Shown here piece by piece: positions 12,673 to 25,399 of a stretch of DNA of 64,000 nt. The notes under the pieces are model-generated. The model saw only the letters and a list, made by a program, of their open reading frames with translations, did no database searches and was not told where the DNA came from. The first letter of the stretch is position 1. The number at the start of each line of letters is the position of its first letter. The position numbers and the translations under genes are program-made. The stretch is from Nicotiana tabacum (taxonomy: Eukaryota > Streptophyta > Magnoliopsida > Solanales > Solanaceae). Where the stretch lies: NCBI RefSeq assembly GCF_000715075.1, contig NC_134082.1, forward strand, positions 193,615,948-193,679,947. Direction: 5' to 3'.

Positions 12673-13340
12673 ATATATTTATTGATTCGGTTATCGTGAG
12701 AAGTATATGAATTGAGAACTGAGGATAAGAACGAATAAATGAACTGAAATGCTTGAGGAGCTGATTTATACTGATTATATCTGTTTTACCTGGTTTAAAG
12801 AATTTCACATGATTTCCTCATTCACTGTTGCTTAAATGATTTTATTGTTTTGATATAGAACTGCTTAGTGCCTTTACAGGATTTCATACTGTCAGCCATT
12901 ATTTATTGTTATTACTCACTGGGTCGGAGTACTCACAGTACTCCTTGCACCATGTGTGCAGGTACAGGTATTCCTGAGGCATAGAGCGAGCTTTCTGCCG
13001 TTCTATTTTCATCGGATTTATCGAGGTAGTTGCATGGCGTTCGCAGACCCGATTTCTCCTTCTATCTCCACTTAATATTCCGCATTTTAGACATATTTCT
13101 GTATTAGATTGTTGAAACCTTGTATTAGAGGCTCAGACTTGTGACACCGGATCAGTGGGTTGTTTTACATAGATTTTTTTCGTGATTATGGGTTCCTCAC
13201 ATTTCATCTGTTAAAATTCATACTTCTATTTATATTAAATTGGTATTGAATTATAAAGAAAGAGATTGTGAGATGTTAATTGGTCGGGCTTGCCTAGCAT
13301 TGTGTTGGGAGCCATCACGACCGGGGTTGGGATCGTGACA

Positions 13341-14941
13341 AGATCCATAATCGGTATTCCACGCTCTTCCGAAGACTTAAATTGATGCACAACGCTCCAA
13401 AACTAGTCAATAACTATGCAAAACCATTAATATACGCTCAATTAATCATTACAATCCAATTTATAACAATTCCTAACCCCGATCGAATAGTTGACAACAT
13501 TGCCCTCGAGCCCAAGTGCCCGAATTCCGAAAATTTTCAAAGATTAATCTTACTAATAATTCCACGAACTCAAATATATAATTTACTCTCAATTCCATAC
13601 CCAACATCGTGGTCAAATTCCAAGAATATAAATTTCTAGGTCTTTCTACCAAAACCCCAAATTTCTACCAATTTACATGCTAAAATCCATACATAACCGA
13701 TGTATTTAACTCAAGATGGATGGGATTAGCTTACCTTATCGTTGATGATGAAAAATCCCGCCTGAAGCTCTCCCAAAAATCGCCCAAGCCAAGAAAATAT
13801 GAGAGAAAATGGCCAAATCCCGATTTTTAAAACACCTCTCTGCCTCCAGCACTTTCCGCACTTGCGGTCCCTCGACCGCTTTTGCGGTTCCATAGGTGCG
13901 GCCCCACTACCGCATCTGCGGTCCTTACCAGGCTACCCCTTTTCCGCTTTTGTGTCTTCTCCACCGCAGGTGCGGTCTCGCATCTGCGGAAAAACGACCG
14001 CATCTGCGGTCCCTTCAGTTATAGTCCCAAACCGCATCTGCGGCTTAATTCTTGCAAGTGCGGTTATGATAGCAACCAGCAAGTTCAGCCTTCCAAAAAT
14101 TCCATTTTCGATCCGTTAACCACCCGAAATCCACCCGAGGCCCTCGAGACCCCAACCAATCATACCAACCAGTCCCAAAACACATTACGGACTTACTCGA
14201 GGCCTCAAATCATATTAAACAATGCTAAATCATGAATCGGCCTCCAATCCAAGCTTTATGAACTTTAGAATTTCAAACTTCAACTTTCGATGTTTAAACC
14301 TATCAAATCACGTCCGATTGACCCCAAATTTTGCACACAAGTCATATTTGATACTACGAACCTACTCCAACTTCCGGAATCGGAATCCGACTCCAATATC
14401 AAAAAGTCCACTTCCGGTCAAACTTCTCAAAAATCTTCAAATTTCTGCCTTTAGCCAAATGACTTCAAAATGACCTACAGACCTCCGAATTCACTTCCGA
14501 TCGTGCTCCCAACTCCAAAATCACCATACGGAGCTATTCCCAGACTCGGAATCCCAAACGGATATCGATAACACTGAAATGCGCTTCAACCCAAACTTAT
14601 GAAATTTCTTCCAAAATGCTAACTTCCACAATAGGCGCCAAAATGTTGCCGGGTTATCCAAAACCCAACCCAGACATACGCCCAAGTCCGAAATCATCAT
14701 ACGAGCCTGCTGGAAGCTTTGAATCCTGATTCTGAGGTCGTTTATTCACAAATCTGATCTTAGCTAATTCTTTCAATTTAAGGCTTCTAAAATGAGAATT
14801 TTCTTTCCAAATCAATTTTGAACTTCCCGAAGTCCAATTCTAACGATGTGTACAAGTCATAATACCTGAAGTGAAGCTGTTCATGGTCTCAAACCGCTGA
14901 AGAACGGTCCAAAGCTCAAAATGACCGGACGGGTCGTTACA
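13341..14941 (-). repeat. G2 3' LTR, part to the right of G1
   Basis: It aligns to 20684-22261. The portion equivalent to 19468-20683 is displaced upstream of G1 and is outside the window. It ends GGGTCGTTACA, equivalent to GGATCGTTACA at 22261. Confidence 0.92.
13855..14066 (-). promoter_or_regulatory. CCGCA-N2-TGCGG palindrome cluster, G2 left LTR
   Basis: At least eight dyads or half-dyads of the type CCGCATCTGCGGT are packed in about 210 bp. The equivalent cluster in the right LTR is 21195-21390. Confidence 0.6.
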
Positions 14942-14956
14942 TTCTCTCCCACTTAA
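14942..14956 (-). other. Polypurine tract of G2
   Basis: On the minus strand, TTAAGTGGGAGAGAA directly precedes the LTR start TGTAACGACCC. Confidence 0.8.
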
Positions 14957-17900
14957 ACATACGTTCGTCCTCGAACGTGGTAAGAACCGCACTGGAGTCG
15001 TCTGAAATCGCAGTTAAGCACGTTGTGCACCTGCCCGTGCCACCACAACTCAGTTGAGCACATTGGCTCGAGCAAATCTAAAGATATTCTCTTTTATTCA
15101 AACAAATGAGCCTTAGAGCCCAGTTTCAACATCCGAAATTCTTTACCAGGCCTGCTCCCAATACAAGAACACCGTATAAATCACTACACGATGTACCAGA
15201 ACATGACTGCATACCTTAGCTGAATTCACCCCTTGTACCATTTTACTCACAGGATCACAATAACATTCTCTGAGCATAGTAGTCAAAATTCCACGAATCT
15301 GATGCTCACAACGCACCTCAGGATATATATAGTTCTTACTCTAACTCTTACAATACCTCCACGACGGAAGATAGGCATAGAAATTCATAACCAACTGCCG
15401 AATCAACAAATCATAGGGTCTATACTCCTGACAAGAGCCCTCACCTCATTCTGAACCGAATACTGGTCTTAACTTCTTAATGTACTTCACATAATCGGAT
15501 TGCACTGATCCTAAATCGAATGATTTCGTCTCACCCAGTACAAACTGTTCCGGCTACAAGCCACCCCGGACATGATCCAAAGTCTCATATGATGCCACAA
15601 TGTGCCAATAGGCTACCAATTCGAATGCGGTATGAAAGAAAAACGAACTCCGAAAAGGAAATCTGATTACCCTACTCGCGAATCATACATGCGACTCGGG
15701 CAACATACTAAACAGTCGCCCTGCTCGCGAATCATACATGCAATGCGGGCTCACAGCTAATACGATCTTTCCTCAGGAAATAGGAAACAAAACACATAAA
15801 AACAAATATGGGGAACTTTACTTAACATCACACTATTGTGGCGCGCAACCCGATCCAAACAGCGTAACCATGGCCGCGTGCCACCCGATCTACACAACAC
15901 AACCATGGCGGCGTGCCACCCGATCCACACAACACAACCATGGCGGCGTGCCACCCGATCCAAATAACATACCCATAGCGGCGTGCCACCCGATCCACAC
16001 ATAGAACTCACATAAGGAGATGCACATCGAGCTAAATTGCTCATTACAATAAAATACCGAAATTCGGTCATGGGCACGCTAAGTGCATAATACCATCCCT
16101 GAGGGGACATATCGCGCTATAAGATACAAAACTCAAGAACAACTGAGGTGCGATATACGATTTGAATCTCAAGAGCCATTTTGCTCGAATAACATCATCT
16201 CAATGCGGAAACTTGACACATAAGCAATTTACCAAGCCGTCTCTCAACTCACACGACGCAATGCATCATTGTATGGAATAGCTGACGATGAAATAATACC
16301 CCGACTACTCTCCCATAAGCAGTGCATTACTGAATTGAACATATCTGACCTGATATATAGCCCATATTCACATTAAATCCATCCACGGGCCTCAAGTCGA
16401 TTTTTGATTGCACCAACTAGGCTAATGACCTTTCATAGGTCCATAATAACCCCTTTTTTTGTAACACATAAGATCAACCGTCATAACTGGAGAAATCCTC
16501 CATAGTCCATAACTCAATAAATTGAGTGCCCACTAGGCATAAGTTCTCAAATTAACGATACCACCAAAATCTTCATACTTGGTTTAAATCTTTAATCAAT
16601 CAAGTGACTACATGCCACACTTATACAATCTTCCTGTGGAACATGCTCCCACAACCTACCATAACAAACAACAGGTCCGTACATCCAAAACACTAGCCGA
16701 ACTAATGCTGCAAAGCGATCAAGAATCCTTTAACTAGGATGCAAGGCCTTTTCCACGAAACACTGATCTCAGGTGACGCTGAAGACAATACCAACTTACC
16801 TTAAACATCGAAACTCCTTTCCTGCTCATCCAAGCTCGTGACATCCTTATCAACACCGAACTGCAACTTTGATCCTCACTTCAAATTCTATACTACTCGT
16901 TGCACCAAACATGCCACTATATAATAAAACACGCTTTTTATCATAACTCTGGAACCACTAATAGGTTAACACCTCCTCATATAAAAACTTTTCACTTAAC
17001 TCACTTCAGAAGAACCATAGTAACACACATGAGAATTCTCATAGCCGTAGAATATGAAAATCTCTAAGTAGTAGTCTAAGCCACCATAGCCCTTCCGGGA
17101 TCCGCCTACACATAACAGGCCATAACCGTAGAATGCTTCTGAATAACATCAATTACGGCGGCCAACAAGCCTCACACGTACCGCCACAATTCACATGCAC
17201 AACTTGATCACGCTGAAGGAACTGATCTCTACCACCAATATGCCAACTCAATTGTGGCTAACCAATCTATCTTCCGTCGATTTACCCTGATTGCTTTAAT
17301 AATGATAATAACTCCATTCAACACATAACACACTTCATCTGCACTCGTCCTGAGTGACCTTGAATCACGAGACCATGTTGTCTCAAATTCCACGAACCAT
17401 TTCATACCTCCCAAGTGCTACACTACAAGCCAACACATCATAGATCATTCTAGGCCTCTTCTCATAAGCTACTACCAAGCTTGATTCTTAGTCGTACCTA
17501 TAGGCTTGAAATCATTAGGCATCACACTTTAACCTTTGAATTCACTAGGACTATTGCTGAGAGCCGCTCGCTCTGACTTGGCCCCAAATATAATCAACTC
17601 TATGAATCTAATAGCACACGAATACCCTCTTGACGAAGCGTCCGACATAATCACTTCCCTTGTAACCCACATCTATACAAGGCATAAATCCCTGAATCAT
17701 TCCTCAAGTCTGAACATGAGCCAATAAGGCCAACCATAGCACACCTTTAACCATTCCTTGCTCAAATCACCACTTATGGTCTTTTCCCGTAGCTGAAATA
17801 ACCCATTGATGTGCTATTAACTGGAAACCTCGTAAGTAGTTAACCATGCAACCCAATCTTAGGCAGCGGGACTCTCCCACTTAGCTTGAAGCCACTATTA

Positions 17901-19250
17901 CATAACTCTGAAACTCACCAGAATTCTTTATCTCTTGTTGACATAACCTTACGCAATCAACCGCCAAATTCTCGGAATCCTTCTGTAAAACCCCCTTTTT
18001 ATACTCTGAATCTCAACCACATTTGGACGACCGATCTCTTTGTTGAATAACCCATAGAATTCTTTGCAAAAACTTCGCCAACCATGCGACCGCTAGCCTA
18101 CTCACAAGGAATAACCCACCTGTGGAAATCACTTCCCGACATCTTCCAATGATGTTGCACGGAGTACAACCACTAAGACGTCAATAACCCATCCTGAGTC
18201 CGAGCTCACTCTCTAGCTGCACAAGTCTATTCATCCCTCATGGACATCACTTAAATGTGCGGTAACAACCTTCTGATTTAAAGTTATGCGGTATCCTTCT
18301 TCATTTCAAGCAGCTCCTTCCCGTTATATCAAATCTCTTGACGCATAATAGCCCATACTTCAGATTAACTCCATAGACCCCAATCACCAATCACTAAAAT
18401 CCACAAGTCATTCTGAACTCTCCTTAAAGTGTGTAGTCATCCTACCACCAAGCCTATATGCAACATCGCTACTCTCCCACTTTGGGAAAACTCGCTTCTT
18501 TAATCAACTACTCGACCCGTGCTTCTTATACCTGACCTTCCAGAAATTTTAGCCGCCGCCTGACACTTCCCGCATGTCATTCCTCATACTTTGCTACTCA
18601 TTTGTTGCCTCAAATAAAATCTACATTCGTAGCACTTGAACCCACAAGTCTCTACTAACTCTAAACCTTTCCGAAGATCATCTTTCTCGAGCCGTTGACA
18701 TCAGAAACACCGACTCAATCCTGAACCACCACAGCCCCGTGATCTCTGACCATCGTTTCTTCAATACTGTCTCGCAATATCCCGCTCCAAAGGTGAATTG
18801 TAGAAGATCATAACACCGGCAAATTTAGTACATAAAATAAGGACAACGACACCTCATTATAGAAGAAAACTCCACCACGCCCGCAATCACCAAATCTTGT
18901 TACCCCATCAACCCAAACCTGGACATTCCCAGCCCAATTGCCTTTCCCCTTCCACGAATAAAATACCGAATCTCTAGATTATACATTGAGTAAACCTCCC
19001 TTCAAGTCATTCACTGCCTCGACACATAGGCAAACATCCTACCATCATATCAATACGGTGGAATAATCGTTCATAAGCATCATGGCAACGTGTGCCTAGC
19101 CTCAGAGCTCTCAGAATTACCACTACTGAGCCGGAACAATAGAATATCCTTCTACAAAGTGACGATAATAGCTCAAATAACCACACAGGGAGAAACACCC
19201 ACACCACATTCATAGTACCATTACGATTCTTAAATTCTCGATTTACAACA
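14957..19250 (-). other. G2 interior, no recognisable coding sequence
   Basis: I looked on both strands for RT, protease, zinc-knuckle, integrase and chromodomain motifs and saw none. The longest ORFs are under 120 codons and look like chance. Repeated short words include CTCTCCCACTT (17873, 18475), and the pair TCGCGAATCATACATGC near 15675 and 15725. A 35 bp array sits at 15838-16005. It could be a fully decayed gag-pol or a replaced interior; the sequence alone does not decide. Confidence 0.6.
15838..16005 (-). repeat. 35 bp tandem array in G2 interior
   Basis: There are about 4.5 units of CGTGCCACCCGATCCACACA plus 15 bp (AACACAACCATGGCG). Reverse-complemented, it contains GGATCGGGTGGCACG. 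That closely resembles the GGATCGGGCTGCACGCCGC unit of the G1 LTR. Confidence 0.8.
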
Positions 19251-19452
19251 AGCGATTCGCGTCGCGTAAGATTGAGTAGGGAGGAAATAAGGGCCTAAGC
19301 CTCAAGGAATCAAATCGCATGACGAGGAATCAAGAAGGGAAGTACTCCGAACAGCCATGTAGCCTCCTGAGGATAAGTACATACATCTCCGTACCGATCC
19401 GTGAGACTCTACTAGACTTGCTCATGACTCGTGAGACCTAACGGAACCTATT

Positions 19453-19464
19453 GGTCTGGTACCA
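19453..19464 (-). other. Primer binding site of G2, degenerate
   Basis: The minus strand reads TGGTACCAGACC three bases after the LTR end. It matches the initiator-Met type TGGTATCAGAGC at 10 of 12 positions. The adjoining leader (19260-19450 minus) shares GAGTCATGAGC and CGGATCGGTACGGAGA with G1 and G3. Confidence 0.75.
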
Positions 19465-20216
19465 TGTTGTCACGACCCAAAATACACTAAGGGCCGTGAT
19501 GGCACCAGACACCACTGTCAGTCAAGCCACCGCGGAAGTATTAATAAATTCTCATTTTATCTAATTATTTTGAAATAATTTCCTTTAAACAAATAAATAA
19601 TAATTAATAATCTCCACTGAATAAATGAGGATGTCTTTACAAAATTTAACTACTGAAATAAAATACCGTGATCATCCCAGAACCCGGTGTCACAAGTGCA
19701 TGAGCAATTACTAAGGTATCGAATAAAGCACAACAACTGTCCGGAATGCAAATTGGACAGAAAGTAATTACAATACACTGAAAGAGACTGTACTGGCTGC
19801 GGGCCACCTCGAGGAATGCAGCTCGCCTAAGTCTCTGTATTAACCAAAGCCACTATACCACTAAGCCACTAGCCACATATGAACCTGTGCAACAAAAATA
19901 CACAACAAGTGTAGTATGAGTACGAAAATAAAATGTACCCAATGAGTATCCTGTTTAATCTCGAAGAACTAGAGACGAGAGGTCGACTTCGACACTTACT
20001 AGTGGTCTAATAATGTTATATCGATAATATAGTAAATCTAGGATTTTTATAAACATGATTATAATTCAATGGAATGAAGCAAGTAAGCAATTCTTGCTTT
20101 TATAGAAAATTTCCAAATTTCTCTTCATGATTTTAACATAATTTCATAAGCCGGGGAGAAGGCAACAACGACTTCAATGAGTTTCAAGGCAAGCAATACA
20201 AGCATGCGCAAATCAT

Positions 20217-20330
20217 GCCGAGGTCGAACGGCCTGATCCAACAATATTTAAATTGTGCACTGCCGAAGGTCGAACGGCGTAAACCATAGATGCATCTATT
20301 TAATCTGCCGAGGCGTTCGACCCGCTCCAA
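20217..20330 (-). repeat. GCCGAGGTCGAACGGC repeat module, G2 LTR
   Basis: Three diverged copies of a GCCGAAGGTCGAACGGC-type word are spaced about 50-60 bp apart, roughly 750-860 bp from the LTR 3' end. That is the same relative place as the arrays in G1, G3 and G4. Confidence 0.65.
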
Positions 20331-21194
20331 AAATAAACACATACAGACTAACAACCAAGAAGTCCACACGGAGAAATTTTCCTAAAAAAGCCAATCCTCT
20401 TTTAACCATTTAAGAAAAATGAAGTTTAATCAGTTTAGAAATTCATTTACTAATTCAATGAGATTTAAGCAATTCAAGTTGTCAATAAGTTCACAAATAA
20501 TCCAAGTATAACATGCTCTTGGGTCCTAAACTACCCGGACAATAGCATAATAGTAGCTACGCACTGACTCTCGTCACCTTGTACGTACGTAGCCCCCACA
20601 AATAGAAGCACATAACCAATTAACTCACCTATGGGGACAATTCCCTCTTACAAGGTTAGAAAGGAGACTCATCTCGCTCCGAAGATCCATAACCGATATT
20701 CCACGCTCTTTCGAAGACTCAAATTGATGCACAACGCTCCAAAACTATCAATAGTTATGCAAATCCATTAATATACGCTCAATTAATCATTACAATCCAA
20801 TTTATAACAATTCCTAACCCCGATCGAATAGTTGACAAAATTGCCCTCTGGCCCGCGTGCCTGGATTATAAAAATTTTTGAAGATTAAGCTTACTCATAA
20901 TTCCACGAACTCAAATATATAATTTACTCTCAATTCCATACCTAAAATCGTGGTTAAATTCCAAGAATATAAATCTCTAGGTCTTTCTACCAAAACCCCA
21001 AATTTCTACCAATTTACATGCTAAAATCCATACATAATCGATGTATTTAACTCAAGATGGATGGTATTAGTTTACCTTATCGTTGATGATGAAAAATCCC
21101 GCTTGAAACTCTCCCAAAAATCTCCCAAGCCAAGAAAATATGAGAGAAAATGGCCAAATACCAATTTTTAAAATACCTCTCTGCCTCCAGCACT

Positions 21195-21390
21195 TTCCGC
21201 ACCTGCGGTCCCTCGACCGCATCTGCAATCCTTCCTAGGTTGCCCCTTTTCCGCTTCTATGTATTCTCCATCGCAGGTGCGGTCCCGTATCTGCGAAAAA
21301 CGACCGCATCTGTGGTCCATTCACTTCCAGTCCAAAACCGCATCTGCGGCTCCGCACATGTGGCCCAATTCTCGTAGATGCGGTTATGAC
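21195..21390 (-). promoter_or_regulatory. CCGCA-N2-TGCGG palindrome cluster, G2 right LTR
   Basis: Repeated CCGCATCTGCGG-like dyads lie about 870-1070 bp from the LTR start on the minus strand, matching the offset of the clusters in G1 and G3. Confidence 0.6.
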
Positions 21391-22261
21391 AGCAACCAAC
21401 AAGTTCAGCCTTCCAAAAATTTCATTTTCGATCCGTTAACACCCGAAATCCACCCGAGGCCCTTGAGACCCCAACCAGTCATACCAATCAGTCCCAAAAC
21501 ATATTACGGACGTGCTTGAGGCCTCAAATCATATCAAACAATGCTAAAATCATTAATCGACCTCCAATCCAAGCTTTATGAACTTTGGAATTTCAAACTT
21601 CAACTTTCGATGTTTAAACCTATCAAATCACGTCCGATTGACCCCAAATTTTGCACACAAGTCATATTTGATACTACGGGCCTACTCCAACTTCCAGAAT
21701 CGGAATCCGACCCTGATATCAAAAAGTCCACTTCCGGTCAAACTTCTCAAAAACCTTCAAATTTCTGTCTTTAGCCAAATGACTTCAAAATGACCTACGA
21801 ACCTTCGAATTGACTTCCGATCGCGCTCTCAACTCCAGAATTACCATACGGAGCTATTCCCAGACTTGGAATCCCAAACATACACCGATAACACTGAAAT
21901 GTGCTTCAACCCAAACTTATAAAATTTCTTCTAAAATGCTAACTTTCACAATAGGCGTCAAAACGTTCCCGGATTATCTAAAACCTGACCCGGATATACG
22001 CCCAAGACCAAAATCATCATACGAACCTACTGGAACCTTTGAATCCTGATTTCGAGGTCGTTTACTCACAAATCTGATCTTAGCTAATTCTTTTAATTTA
22101 AGGCTTCTAAAATGAGAATTTTCTTTCCAAATCAACTCTGAACTTTCCAAAGTCCAATTTCGATAATGCGTACAAGTTATAATACCTGAAGTGAAGCTGT
22201 TCATGGACTCAAACCACCGAAGAACGGGCCAAAGCTCAAAATGACCGATCGGATCGTTACA

Positions 22262-22843
22262 AATCATGTCAGTTGAAAAACATAAAGATGATGTTTCATC
22301 TCCTGAATATCTTAGTATCTTTTGCATATTAAATATGACTCTTTCTTCATCAACTCTTAAAATTAATTGTCCTTGATGAACATGTATAATTTCTCTTCCT
22401 ATATTAAGAAATGGTCTACCTAAAATTATTGGTTCATTAGGATATTCTTTCATTTCAAGCACTATAAAATCTACTGGGAAAACAAACTTATCTACTCTTA
22501 CGAGTACATTTCCAATTATTCCCTTAGGTTTCTTAGTATTTTGATCTGCAAATTGAAGAGAAACACTTGTGTCTTTTATTTCACCAAGATCTAACTTTTT
22601 AAAGATAGAAAATGGCATCAAATTTATTGAAGCTCCAGAATCACAAAGTGTTTTTTCAAAATATACTCCTCCCAAAGTGCATGGAATTATAAAACTGCAT
22701 GGATCATCAGGGTTTTGTGGTAGCTTATTTTGAAGTAAAGCACTGCATTTTTTCGTAAGCATTACCACATAAACTTCTTCTAATTTTATTTTACTTGACA
22801 AAATTTCTTTTAAAAATTTGGCATATGAAGACATTTGTAACAA
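22262..22843 (-). pseudogene. pro: Athila protease, truncated by G2 insertion
   Basis: About 194 codons remain: the gag-pro linker (SYAKFLKEIL) followed by a retropepsin-like domain. The active-site motif is CDSGASINLMP, with the Asp codon ending at 22640 (minus). The flap-side IILGRPFLN motif is near 22440-22415. This wording is typical of the Athila lineage. An ORF extends to 21974 only because the frame reads on into the G2 LTR; the last 95 residues are not protease. The pol part is lost across the G2 junction. Confidence 0.88.
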
Positions 22844-22981
22844 ATATCAGAAAAAGGAATAATGATGTGAATTTATTTTAAAATCTCCAAAACTTTTGCA
22901 ATTGTCAAGCTTTTCTCTTTTCATTTTTTGTGGAAAGGGAATAGTCATAGGGAGAAGAGACAATTTTTCAAAATCTTTTTC

Positions 22982-23490
22982 TTCTTATTTCTTGACTTCT
23001 TTCTCTTCTGATGGTTCAGAGGGTGTTTCAACATTCTTACCTTTGTCTACCTGTTGTCCTGATCGATCTGCATAGGGTTCATCCAACTCCTTACCTAACC
23101 GTAAAGTGATGGCCTTAAGGTGATCCTTTGAATTTTTCTCTGTATTACTTGGTAAGGGACCTTGAATCTGTTCTAACACAAGAGTTGCTAGTTGGCTCAA
23201 CTGAATTTCTAAAATTTTAAGGGTAGAAGTCTAACTCTCCATCTTTTCATCAGTGGCCTTAATGTACTTGTACATAAGGTCATCAAGACTTGGATGAGCT
23301 TGTTGAGGCCTTTGTTGATATGGGGCTGCTTGTTGATATGATTTAAAATTAAATTGCCCTCGATTTTGATTCTGATATCCAGGCACACCCTATATAAGTT
23401 GTTTCTAAAAGGTTTGAGAGTTCTCGGCACCATTTGGATTGCTCCATTGAAATTCTCGATGTTTATGTGCCATTGAACTTCCAAAAAGGT
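22982..23490 (-). pseudogene. gag: Athila gag C-terminal part, frameshifted
   Basis: The segment QLSQLATLVLEQIQGPLPS and then KAITLRLGKELDEPY (23190-23080 minus) is a hallmark of Athila gag. Further upstream, a Gln/Tyr-rich stretch (SYQQAAPYQQRPQQ) reads in another frame, with a stop near 23232 and a stop at 22985. The N-terminal capsid part would lie beyond the G3 insertion point. Confidence 0.8.
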
Positions 23491-24189
23491 AAGATTTGTG
23501 TAACGACCCGGTCGGTCATTTTAAGAATTTACGCCTCGGTCCCCTATTAACTGTTTTCCCCATGTTTTTTCTGCTATTTTGATTCGCTGGGATGTTTGGT
23601 TTTGAGTTTCGAAGTGTGGGACACTTAGTCCCTAAATGAGAGCTTAAGCTTTAGAATTTGGACCGTAATTGGATCAGTGTGAATACGGCCTCGGAGTAGA
23701 ATTCCGTCGGTTTCGTTAGCTCGGTTGGGTAATTTTTGGCTTAAGGGCGTGTTCGGATTGTGTTTTCGAGGTTCGTAGCTTATTTTGGCTTGAAATGCCG
23801 AAAGTTGAATTTTTGAAGTTTTCGGTTCGATAGTGAGATTTTGATCTAAGGGTCAGAATGGAATTCTGGAAGTTGGAGTAGCTCCGTAGTGTTGAATATG
23901 ACATGTGTGAAAATATTTAGGTCATTCGGGCAAGGTTTGATAAACGTTTTGATCGAAAGCGTAATTTGAGAGTTTTTGGAGTTCTTAGGCTTGAATCTGA
24001 TGTTAAATTGGTGTTTTGATGTTGTTTTGAGCGATCCGAAGGTTGGAACAAGTTTGAATGATGTTTTAGCATTGGTTAGCATGTTTTTTTGAGGTCTTAG
24101 GGGCCTCGAGTGTGTTTCGGATGCTCAACGGACCATTTTTGGACTTGGAGAAGGATCATATTTTTGTTGGTTTTTTATTGCAGACTTTT

Positions 24190-24545
24190 CTTTATCGCGA
24201 TCGCATGAGGAGGTTCGCGATTGCTAAAGCTTGGATGAGGTAGATGAGATTTTGTTCTATGTGATCGCGGGAAAAGGAGTGTGAACATATAGTATTTGCA
24301 GAAGTTGAATCGTGAACGTGTGGGCAACGCCGCATTCGCGAAGAGGAAGAAGTGAGGCAGCTGAGGAGTGGAAGATTTTCTCTTCGCGATCGCGTGAGGT
24401 CAACCGCGATCACGTAGAGCTGAGCAGTACAACATCACAATCGAGTAGGGTTTATCGTGTTCACGTATGTTTATTTTGGGGATCCGCAAAGTTGCTCTTC
24501 ATCATTGCGTGGGAGTTTCCGCGATCGCGATTAAGGACACGTCTA
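24190..24545 (+). promoter_or_regulatory. GCGATCGCG palindrome cluster, G3 5' LTR
   Basis: Repeated full or one-off copies of CGCGATCGCG (24196, 24387, 24404, 24521 and others) lie 690-1050 bp into the LTR. The same cluster occurs in the 3' LTR at 60035-60385. Confidence 0.6.
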
Positions 24546-25399
24546 GGCAGAACATAGTTCAAAATCGAGGGTTTTGAGTTCATATCACAAAATTGAATTG
24601 GGAGCTCGGTAGGAGACACATTTTGGAGAGATTTTCGGAGGGAGTTTGCTGGTAATGATTCTTAACTCCTTTTATCTTGTAACCCATTAATATAAATATG
24701 AATTCATCATTTAATTTCGAAATTTGTATGAAAATTGGGGGAAAGTTTTTAGACCAAATATTCGAGTTTTGATTGGGGAATTGACATTGGATTTTGATCA
24801 TTTTGGTATGGTTAGACTCATGAGAGTATTAGGATTCTGAAAATGTAAATTTTACCCGATTCCGAGACGTGGGTCCGGAGGGCATTTTGGTCATTTTACC
24901 TAATTTCGCGTAGTAGCCTAGAATTTATTTGTAGAATCAATTACTTGAAGTGTTATTTACATTATGAAATTGAATTGAATAGATTTGGGTCATTTGGAGT
25001 CGAATACTCGTGGCAAGAATGTGATTTCGGGTTGATTTTGAGCTGGTTCGAGGTACGTGACTTGCCTAATATTGTGTAGGGGACTTCCCCATAGGATTTG
25101 TTATTGTTGATATTTGAAATGCCTTATACGTGAGGTGATTAGTGCGTACTGGTGCTAATTGTTGAAAATTCAATTTTCACTAAGTACTTAAAATTGTTTT
25201 TCTCCTCATGTTATTACTACTTGCAAATTTCAACCTATTGTTAGCTTAGGAAGCATGTCTAAGTGATTTAATTGCTTTATTTGCTCAAACTGCTTTACCT
25301 GAATTCTGTGCAGCATGCTAGGCTAGAATTAGCTATTTGCCTTAATATGAAATTGACATTTGCTGAATATTTTTCATGTTGCTGCTGTGTATTTACATT

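Larger units (their letters stand above)
1..13340 (+). mobile_element. G1: Ty3/gypsy chromovirus, 5' end outside window, carries a nested solo LTR
   Basis: The order is 5' LTR remainder, PBS, gag, protease, RT, RNase H, integrase, chromodomain, PPT, 3' LTR. This is the Ty3/gypsy order, and the C-terminal chromodomain places it in the chromoviruses (Tekay/Del-like). The two LTR copies align over 1-890 plus 5034-5184 against 12302-13340. About 1.95 kb of the 5' LTR lies upstream of the window. The element sits in the left LTR of G2: sequence resumes at 13341 at the point matching 20684 of the intact G2 LTR. The 3' side of the target duplication would be AGATC (13341-13345). Coding capacity is destroyed by at least a dozen stops and two or more frameshifts. 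Confidence 0.93.
10353..13340 (+). repeat. G1 3' LTR, complete (2988 bp)
   Basis: It starts TGTGACGACCCGG and ends GGATCGTGACA, with TG/CA termini. U3 contains a CCGCGG cluster (11056-11441) followed by a TATA box at 11458. The second half has the GGATCGGG array and an R/U5-like stretch with ACTCACTGGGTCGGAGTACTC near 12917. It serves as the empty-site reference for the solo LTR insertion in the 5' LTR. Confidence 0.95.
13341..22261 (-). mobile_element. G2: non-autonomous gypsy-type element (LARD-like), left LTR interrupted by G1
   Basis: Two LTR copies (13341-14941 partial; 19468-22261 complete) flank an interior without recognisable gag or pol. On the minus strand, the order is 5' LTR (right), PBS at 19464, a leader that resembles the G1 and G3 leaders, about 4.3 kb of non-coding sequence, a PPT at 14956-14942 and 3' LTR (left). 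The last bases before the PPT resemble the end of a chromoviral polyprotein (a TTCGAGGACGAACG word), so it probably derives from an autonomous chromovirus. It inserted in the Athila fragment, the right junction being 22261/22262. Confidence 0.85.
19468..22261 (-). repeat. G2 5' LTR, complete (2794 bp)
   Basis: On the plus strand it starts TGTCACGACCC and ends GATCGTTACA, so the minus-strand LTR is TGTAACGATCC...GGGTCGTGACA. It contains the palindrome cluster (21195-21390) and an array (20217-20330). Confidence 0.93.
22262..23498 (-). mobile_element. Athila-lineage Ty3/gypsy fragment (gag-protease), cut by G2 and G3
   Basis: Only the gag C-terminus and the protease of an Athila-type element remain between the G2 right LTR and the G3 5' LTR. 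It is the oldest host of the nest visible here. No LTR of it lies in the window. Confidence 0.85.

Noticed and set aside
17229..17414. Minus-strand ORF in the G2 interior as a possible pol remnant
   Set aside because: No RT, RNase H or integrase motif can be read in it or next to it in any frame.
21974..22261. ORF extension of the Athila protease to a 289-residue protein
   Set aside because: The last 95 codons are the G2 LTR read through from the insertion point (TGTAACGATCC at 22261). It is a chance fusion.
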